DNA of 9,966 nt from an uncultured Eubacteriales bacterium (GTDB taxonomy: Bacteria; Bacillota; Clostridia; Oscillospirales; Butyricicoccaceae), in contig CAKRRK010000036.1 in NCBI GenBank assembly GCA_934395135.1, forward strand, positions 1 to 9,966, written 5' to 3'. Position 1 is the stretch's first letter; each line of letters starts with the position of its first letter. This document shows, piece by piece, positions 6,731 to 9,966 of the stretch. The notes under the pieces are model-generated. The model had not been told where the DNA came from. It saw only the letters and a program-made list of their open reading frames with translations, and searched no databases. Position numbers and translations under genes: made by a program.

Positions 6731-6916
6731 CAAAGCCCCGCATATGCCGATGCGTCCACTTAGTAACCTGCACGAAAGGCAGGTGGGTTTTCTGTTTTCC
6801 GTTTCTGCGCTTCCAACTTCCGGAATCCCGGGAGGCCTGCACTCCATGGAAAAACGACGAAATCCCTTATCAAAAATGTGGGTTAAAAATAAGACGCTGT
6901 CGGGCAAAGCAGGGTG
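6731..6916 (-). ncRNA. ssrS: 6S RNA
   Basis: Global regulator RNA that mimics an open promoter and binds housekeeping RNA polymerase. The call rests on structure. On the minus strand the 5' end CCCTGC (6909-6914) pairs with GCGGGG (6736-6741). GCC pairs with GGC inside that, and GCGTC (6893-6897) with GACGC (6752-6756), making a closing stem with internal loops. The 3' half has a small hairpin, ACCTGC/GCAGGT (6766-6784), followed directly by TTAC and then by GCATCGGCAT. This resembles the E. coli 6S order of a hairpin, GGUUAC and GCGGCGGCAU. The length of about 185 nt fits, and a U-rich CTTTGTTTTG follows the 3' end. It starts about 30 bp after the DUF1292 gene on the same strand. No clear promoter of its own was found, so it may be processed from that transcript. 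Ends are approximate. Confidence 0.75.
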
Positions 6917-6945
6917 TTTTAGATGTAATTCAGGAAAGCAGAGGA

Positions 6946-7230
6946 TTATTCCTCCCCTTCAAAGTCGTACTGATCTTCCAATTCCTCCATAAAAAGCTGG
7001 TAAACCTCCTCAGCCTCCGCTTCATCTTCCACGGAAACCAGGATATCTTCGCCGTCTTCTTCTTCGGTTTTCAAAATCACAACCTCCGCTTCTTCTTCCA
7101 GATTTAATTCTGCCGGAATAAACGCAAGATAGGTTTCGCCGTTGTGCTCCAAGGTACCGATGTGCTCAAATTCCATTTCGTTGCCGTCTTCGTCGGTCAA
7201 AACAATAAAGTTGTTGCCGTATTCTTCCAT
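6946..7230 (-). CDS. DUF1292 family protein
   Basis: 94-residue, strongly acidic protein of the DUF1292 family (PF06949), widespread in Firmicutes and of unknown function. The characteristic pattern is seen: an N-terminal FIVLTDEDGNEMEFEHIGTL segment, then YLAFIPAE, then an acidic stretch with VVILKTEEEDGEDILVSVEDEAEAEEVYQLFMEEL. The start is ATG at 7230 with GGAGGTG six bases upstream; an in-frame TTG at 7245 lies before that ribosome binding site and is rejected. In many Firmicutes this gene follows ireB and ruvX; here it stands alone, divergent from the infC operon, with 6S RNA directly downstream. It is predicted to be cytoplasmic, with no signal or membrane segment. Confidence 0.93.
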   Translation of the reverse strand: MEEYGNNFIVLTDEDGNEMEFEHIGTLEHNGETYLAFIPAELNLEEEAEVVILKTEEEDGEDILVSVEDEAEAEEVYQLFMEELEDQYDFEGEE

Positions 7231-7262
7231 AATGCACCTCCGCAATTTAATCTCTTTCTGTT

Positions 7263-7291
7263 AGCATATCGCAAATAGGTCATTTTATCAA
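7263..7291 (-). promoter_or_regulatory. Promoter for the DUF1292 gene
   Basis: On the minus strand TTGATA (7286-7291) and TATGCT (7263-7268) are 17 bases apart. The -35 is five of six and the -10 four of six to consensus. The start point would be near 7256, about 26 nt before the ATG. Confidence 0.5.
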
Positions 7292-7373
7292 CAATTTTTT
7301 TTCGAGAACGGGGCGCATGTTGCAGTATATGCAGGGCCGCTGCAAATATGTGTGGAAAACGGTGGGAATATTC

Positions 7374-7402
7374 TTGACAAGGGGACAATATACTGCTATA
7401 AT
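7374..7402 (+). promoter_or_regulatory. Consensus sigma-A promoter of the infC operon
   Basis: A perfect TTGACA (7374-7379), a 17-base spacer and a perfect TATAAT (7397-7402). Transcription would start near 7409. This is the strongest promoter in the window, as expected for a translation operon whose output is then limited by attenuation. Confidence 0.93.
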
Positions 7403-7408
7403 ACATTG

Positions 7409-7549
7409 GAAAACAAAGTAGAACCAGCCGTTCTCACCTTCCGCCTTTTGGCAAAAAGGTTCAAAGGGATAGTCCGTGTTAACGCGGGCTGTTTGTTGAG
7501 GACGGTGGATGCTGTCCTTTTTTTTATTTTAATTTGGAGGTGCTTTCGT
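7409..7549 (+). promoter_or_regulatory. L20-type ribosomal protein leader of infC-rpmI-rplT
   Basis: The 140-nt leader between the promoter and infC is structured. CAGCC near 7424 can pair with GGCTG near 7486, enclosing ACCTT...AAGGT. After that comes the terminator hairpin at 7500-7525. In Bacillus and other Firmicutes, excess L20 binds the leader of this operon and favours termination; the position and layout here fit that model. The assignment to the L20 leader family comes from context and layout, not from a covariance search. Confidence 0.75.
7500..7525 (+). terminator. Attenuator in the infC leader
   Basis: GGACGG (7500-7505) pairs with CTGTCC (7512-7517, one G-U pair) around a 6-base loop and is followed by eight T. 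It ends about 10 bases before the infC ribosome binding site, so it would stop transcription before the operon unless an upstream structure prevents it. Confidence 0.8.
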
Positions 7550-8065
7550 ATTAGCAGCTTGGAACATCAGATCAACGAGGAAATCACAGATAAGGAAGTC
7601 CGTCTGATCGACGACGGCGGTGAGCAGCTGGGCATTGTCCCGATCCAGGAAGCCCTGGAGGCCGCCGTAAAAAAAGGGTATGATTTGGTAAAAATCGCGC
7701 CCAAAGCGGTTCCGCCTGTCTGCCGGATTATGGATTATGGAAAATTCCGGTTTGAGCAGACAAAACGCGAAAAAGAAGCAAAAAAGAACCAGAAAATTGT
7801 CGACATTAAAGAAATCAGACTGACCCCCAACATTGATGTAAATGATTTCAATGTCAAACTGAACCATGCCATCCGCTTTTTAAAAGGCGGGGATAAGGTC
7901 AAGGTGTCTGTCCGTTTCCGGGGCAGGGAGGTAACGCATGCGTCCCTGGGGCACAACCTTTTGGCGCGTTTTGCGGAGCAGTGCACCGAATACGGCACCG
8001 TGGAAAAAGCGGCAAAACTGGAAGGCCGGCAGATGATGATGTTTATAGCACCAAAAAAAGGATAA
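7550..8065 (+). CDS. infC: Translation initiation factor IF-3, ATT start codon
   Basis: 171-residue IF-3, which binds the 30S subunit, prevents premature 50S joining and checks start-codon and initiator-tRNA choice. The N-terminal domain has INEEITDKEVRLIDDGGEQLGI and VPPVCRIMDYGKFRFEQ; a lysine-rich linker (KREKEAKKNQK) leads to the C-terminal domain with IKEIRLTPNIDVNDFNVKL and KVSVRFRGRE. The start is taken as ATT at 7550, seven bases after TTGGAGGTG. No ATG or GTG fits, and the TTG at 7559 is too far from that ribosome binding site. Non-canonical AUU-type starts are the known hallmark of infC: IF-3 discriminates against them and so represses its own synthesis. Upstream in-frame codons lie in the leader and are not coding. 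It is the first gene of the operon with rpmI 46 bp downstream. Confidence 0.96.
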   Translation: MSSLEHQINEEITDKEVRLIDDGGEQLGIVPIQEALEAAVKKGYDLVKIAPKAVPPVCRIMDYGKFRFEQTKREKEAKKNQKIVDIKEIRLTPNIDVNDFNVKLNHAIRFLKGGDKVKVSVRFRGREVTHASLGHNLLARFAEQCTEYGTVEKAAKLEGRQMMMFIAPKKG

Positions 8066-8111
8066 TTTCTGCGGGATAAAATTTGTCTGATAGAAGAGAG
8101 GAGAAAACATT

Positions 8112-8309
8112 ATGCCAAAGCTCAAGACACACAGTGGTGCGAAAAAAAGATTTAAAGTAACAAAACATGGCAAGCTCAAGCGCTCCCATGTTGGGCGCCG
8201 TCATATTCTGACCAAAAAGAGCACAAAGCGCAAAAGAGGTTTGAGAAAAGCGGGTTACGCAGACACGACCAATGTTGCGCAGGTAAAGCGCTTACTTCCT
8301 TACGCATAA
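8112..8309 (+). CDS. rpmI: 50S ribosomal protein L35
   Basis: 65-residue, very basic protein starting MPKLKTHSGAKKRFKVTKHG, with KRSHVGRRHILTKKS in the middle and the KRLLPY ending typical of L35. It is a component of the large ribosomal subunit. ATG at 8112 is preceded by GAGAGGAG eight bases upstream. It is the second gene of the conserved infC-rpmI-rplT order, 44 bp before rplT. The length is normal for the family. Confidence 0.98.
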   Translation: MPKLKTHSGAKKRFKVTKHGKLKRSHVGRRHILTKKSTKRKRGLRKAGYADTTNVAQVKRLLPYA

Positions 8310-8353
8310 ATCCCACTCATTATGATGAATAACGACAGGAGGCAGTTTAGAAT

Positions 8354-8707
8354 ATGGCAAGAGTAAAAGGCGCAATGATGACGCGCAAAAGAAGAAAGAA
8401 GATTTTAAAGCTCGCGAAGGGGTACTGGGGTGCAAAATCCACCCACTATAAGATGGCCAACCAGCAGGTGATGAAATCCCTGAAATATGCATACATCGGC
8501 CGTAAGCAGAAGAAAAGAGATTTCAGAAGACTGTGGATCACCAGAATTTCCGCCCAGGCGAAGATTTGCGGTGTAAACTACAGCACTTTTATGAACGGCC
8601 TGAAAAAAGCCGGGATTGAAATCAATCGAAAAATGCTGGCAGATCTTGCGGTCAATGACAAAGCGGCGTTTTCCGCACTGGTGGAAAAGGCAAAGGCAGC
8701 GCTTTAA
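8354..8707 (+). CDS. rplT: 50S ribosomal protein L20
   Basis: 117-residue, basic L20, an early 23S rRNA-binding assembly protein of the large subunit and, in Firmicutes, the repressor of its own operon through the leader. The family start MARVKGAMMTRKRRKKILKLAKGYWG is followed by the YAYIGRKQKKRDFRRLWITRI and YSTFMNGLKKAGIEINRKMLADLA segments. ATG at 8354 has AGGAGG about eleven bases upstream, a slightly long spacing. It is the last gene of the operon; a strong terminator follows 11 bp after the stop codon. The length is normal. Confidence 0.98.
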   Translation: MARVKGAMMTRKRRKKILKLAKGYWGAKSTHYKMANQQVMKSLKYAYIGRKQKKRDFRRLWITRISAQAKICGVNYSTFMNGLKKAGIEINRKMLADLAVNDKAAFSALVEKAKAAL

Positions 8708-8718
8708 CTGCACATGGC

Positions 8719-8748
8719 AAAGGACGGAAGTTGTTTTCCGTCCTTTTT
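8719..8748 (+). terminator. Intrinsic terminator of the infC operon
   Basis: AAAGGACGGAA (8719-8729) pairs perfectly with TTCCGTCCTTT (8736-8746) around a 6-base loop, ending in five T. It is directly downstream of rplT. Confidence 0.92.
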
Positions 8749-8862
8749 GTTTCCCGCAGGGCAATCGAAAAAAAGGAACGGCGGCCGGGACTTTTTTGGA
8801 ACACGGCGGCATATTTTTAGAGTAAAAATGGAAAAGAAAGACTACCGTTTTCTGGGTACTCT

Positions 8863-8871
8863 TGGTATAAT
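8863..8871 (+). promoter_or_regulatory. Extended -10 promoter of uppP
   Basis: TGG followed by a perfect TATAAT (8866-8871). No good -35 hexamer is seen at 17-18 bases. The start point would be near 8878, giving a leader of about 150 nt before the uppP GTG. Confidence 0.6.
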
Positions 8872-8877
8872 AAAAAC

Positions 8878-9028
8878 GGTTTGCGCCGGCACATTGAAAG
8901 AAACGGCGTTCCATATGCGGCACGGTGCCGTATGAACAAAAAAGCCGGGGAGTTTATTCCGGCGGATACATCCGCAGGCACAGCATAGTCTATGCAGCGG
9001 AGCGATGGTTGGAAAAGGAGGATACATC
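8878..9028 (+). promoter_or_regulatory. Structured 5' leader of uppP
   Basis: The predicted leader is rich in short perfect stems: CGGCA/TGCCG (8918-8930, outer CATA/TATG), GCCGG/CCGGC (8944-8963), GCGGA/TCCGC (8962-8975) and GCATA/TATGC (8983-8995). The GCCGG and GCGGA hairpins overlap by two bases. CGGCAC and CCGGC also occur near the 5' end (8886-8892) and could replace the local partners, so alternative folds exist. No T-run terminator is present, so any control would be at translation. No known riboswitch class was recognised. Confidence 0.4.
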
Positions 9029-9862
9029 GTGACGTTAGGCATCATCGAAATCCTGAAGGTCATTTTTCTTGGGGTTGTAGAAGGAATCACAGAATGGCTG
9101 CCCATCAGCAGCACCGGGCATATGCTTCTTGTGGACGAATTTCTCACTCTCAATGCCAGTGACAGTTTTAAGGACATGTTTTTTGTCGTCATCCAGTTGG
9201 GGGCGATTTTGGCGGTTGTGGTTATGTTCTGGAAAAAAATGGTTCCCTTCCAGAGAAAGGATACATCGAAGCCGTTTGTCAAAAGGGAAACCATTTCCAT
9301 GTGGCTGAAGGTAGTGGTCGCCTGCATTCCAGGGGCCATAATCACCCTTTTGTTTGACGATTTCATAGAAGCCCATCTGCATACGCCGGTGGTCATTGCC
9401 TTGGCGCTGTGCATTTATGGCGTGGCGTTTCTTGTCATCGAAAACTGGAATAAAACACGCACGCCAACGACCAAGGACCTGTCGGAAATTTCCTATAAAA
9501 ATGCCTTTTTAATCGGTGTTTTCCAGGTTCTTTCCATCATACCCGGTACCTCTCGGTCCGGTTCAACCATTATCGGGGCGCTGCTGCTGGGGGTTTCCCG
9601 GACCGCCGCCGCCGAATTCACATTTTTCCTGGCGGTGCCGGTGATGTTTGGGCTGAGCCTTTTGAAGATTGCAAAGTTCGGATTGCATTTTACTTCTGCC
9701 GAAGGCGTCATTTTGGCAATCGGTATGGCAGTGGCGTTTTTGGTGTCTATTTTTGTCATCAAATTTTTAATGGGTTATATCAAAAAGCATGACTTCAAAG
9801 CGTTTGGCTGGTATCGCATTGTACTTGGCCTTGTAGTGCTTGGTTATTTTGTCTTTGCGTAA
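9029..9862 (+). CDS. uppP: Undecaprenyl-diphosphate phosphatase (UppP/BacA)
   Basis: 277-residue integral membrane phosphatase that converts undecaprenyl pyrophosphate to undecaprenyl phosphate, recycling the lipid carrier for peptidoglycan and other wall polymers; overproduction gives bacitracin resistance in other bacteria. Both family motifs are present: EGITEWLPISSTGH (E18 to H31, with E18, E22, S28 and H31 matching the E. coli active-site region) and PGTSRSGST (172-180, R176 matching the catalytic arginine). Multiple hydrophobic membrane segments are evident, including GAILAVVVMF, VVIALALCIYGVAFLV and the final VLGLVVLGYFVFA. The start is GTG at 9029, with AAGGAGG seven bases upstream; the in-frame ATG at 9005 precedes that site and is rejected. 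The length is normal. The gene is monocistronic, with its own promoter and terminator. Confidence 0.96.
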   Translation: MTLGIIEILKVIFLGVVEGITEWLPISSTGHMLLVDEFLTLNASDSFKDMFFVVIQLGAILAVVVMFWKKMVPFQRKDTSKPFVKRETISMWLKVVVACIPGAIITLLFDDFIEAHLHTPVVIALALCIYGVAFLVIENWNKTRTPTTKDLSEISYKNAFLIGVFQVLSIIPGTSRSGSTIIGALLLGVSRTAAAEFTFFLAVPVMFGLSLLKIAKFGLHFTSAEGVILAIGMAVAFLVSIFVIKFLMGYIKKHDFKAFGWYRIVLGLVVLGYFVFA

Positions 9863-9872
9863 TCAAAAAAAC

Positions 9873-9910
9873 AAAAACCTGCTTTCTGAAAAACAGAAGC
9901 AGGTTTTTTT
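9873..9910. terminator. Intrinsic terminator of uppP, probably bidirectional
   Basis: AAAAACCTGCTT...CTG pairs with CAG...AAGCAGGTTTTT around an A-rich loop, with one unpaired T in the left arm. Seven T follow on the right and an A-run precedes on the left. It starts about 10 bases after the uppP stop codon. Confidence 0.92.
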
Positions 9911-9933
9911 GTATGCTTTGCCGCGGCAAGCTT

Positions 9934-9953
9934 GTTCCGGCAGCGGCCGGAAC
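9934..9953. repeat. GC-rich hairpin at the right edge
   Basis: GTTCCGGC (9934-9941) and GCCGGAAC (9946-9953) form a perfect 8-bp stem with a 4-base loop. A 12-bp palindrome, TTGCCGCGGCAA, lies just before it. No T-run follows within the window. It may be part of the next, unseen transcription unit. Confidence 0.35.
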
Positions 9954-9966
9954 AGAGAACACACGC

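Noticed and set aside
7352..7549. 66-residue N-terminal extension of IF-3
   Set aside because: It begins upstream of the -35 element and includes the promoter and attenuator, so it cannot be translated from this transcript.
9005..9028. ATG at 9005 as the uppP start
   Set aside because: It precedes the AAGGAGG ribosome binding site, which is correctly spaced for GTG at 9029.
8878..9028. Known riboswitch (c-di-GMP, fluoride, cobalamin, YkkC-type) upstream of uppP
   Set aside because: The conserved core sequences of these classes, as I know them, are absent.

Overview
The window looks like ordinary chromosome from an anaerobic member of the Clostridia (Firmicutes), perhaps an Oscillospirales- or Ruminococcus-like lineage. 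The evidence is a single-chain pyruvate:ferredoxin oxidoreductase, a DUF1292 protein, strong Gram-positive ribosome binding sites (AAGGAGG type), an infC-rpmI-rplT operon behind an attenuator leader with an ATT-initiated infC, and a 6S RNA. Genus is inference only. No insertion sequence, phage gene, CRISPR array, tRNA or rRNA was seen.

Layout. Positions 1-3146 (minus) hold a PFOR gene that runs off the left edge and lacks about its last 130 codons. A 212-bp AT-rich divergent region separates it from comM/yifB (3359-4876, plus). The stretch 4877-5655 has no large gene. It carries a tight cluster of DnaA-box-like 9-mers, a bidirectional terminator, a 31-codon minus-strand gene with its own promoter, RBS and terminator, a 14-bp inverted repeat, and a terminator for the next gene. 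A radical SAM gene (5656-6540, minus) lies downstream of a possible 45-aa membrane peptide ORF, a 6S RNA (about 6731-6916, minus) and a DUF1292 gene (6946-7230, minus). From 7374 onward everything reads rightward. A consensus promoter drives an L20-type leader with an attenuator, then infC, rpmI, rplT and a terminator. An extended -10 promoter follows, with a structured leader of about 150 nt, then uppP/bacA and its terminator.

How the genes relate. PFOR links pyruvate oxidation to ferredoxin reduction in fermentation. infC-rpmI-rplT is a translation operon probably controlled by L20 binding to the leader. UppP recycles undecaprenyl pyrophosphate for the cell wall. 6S RNA would modulate housekeeping RNA polymerase. 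These are largely independent housekeeping units.

The least explained parts are the 31-aa peptide gene and neighbouring structured DNA (5182-5575), the DnaA-box cluster away from any dnaA gene (4916-4945), the uppP leader with mutually exclusive pairings (8878-9028), and a 12-nt perfect complementarity between the 6S RNA and the start region of the small ORF behind it.
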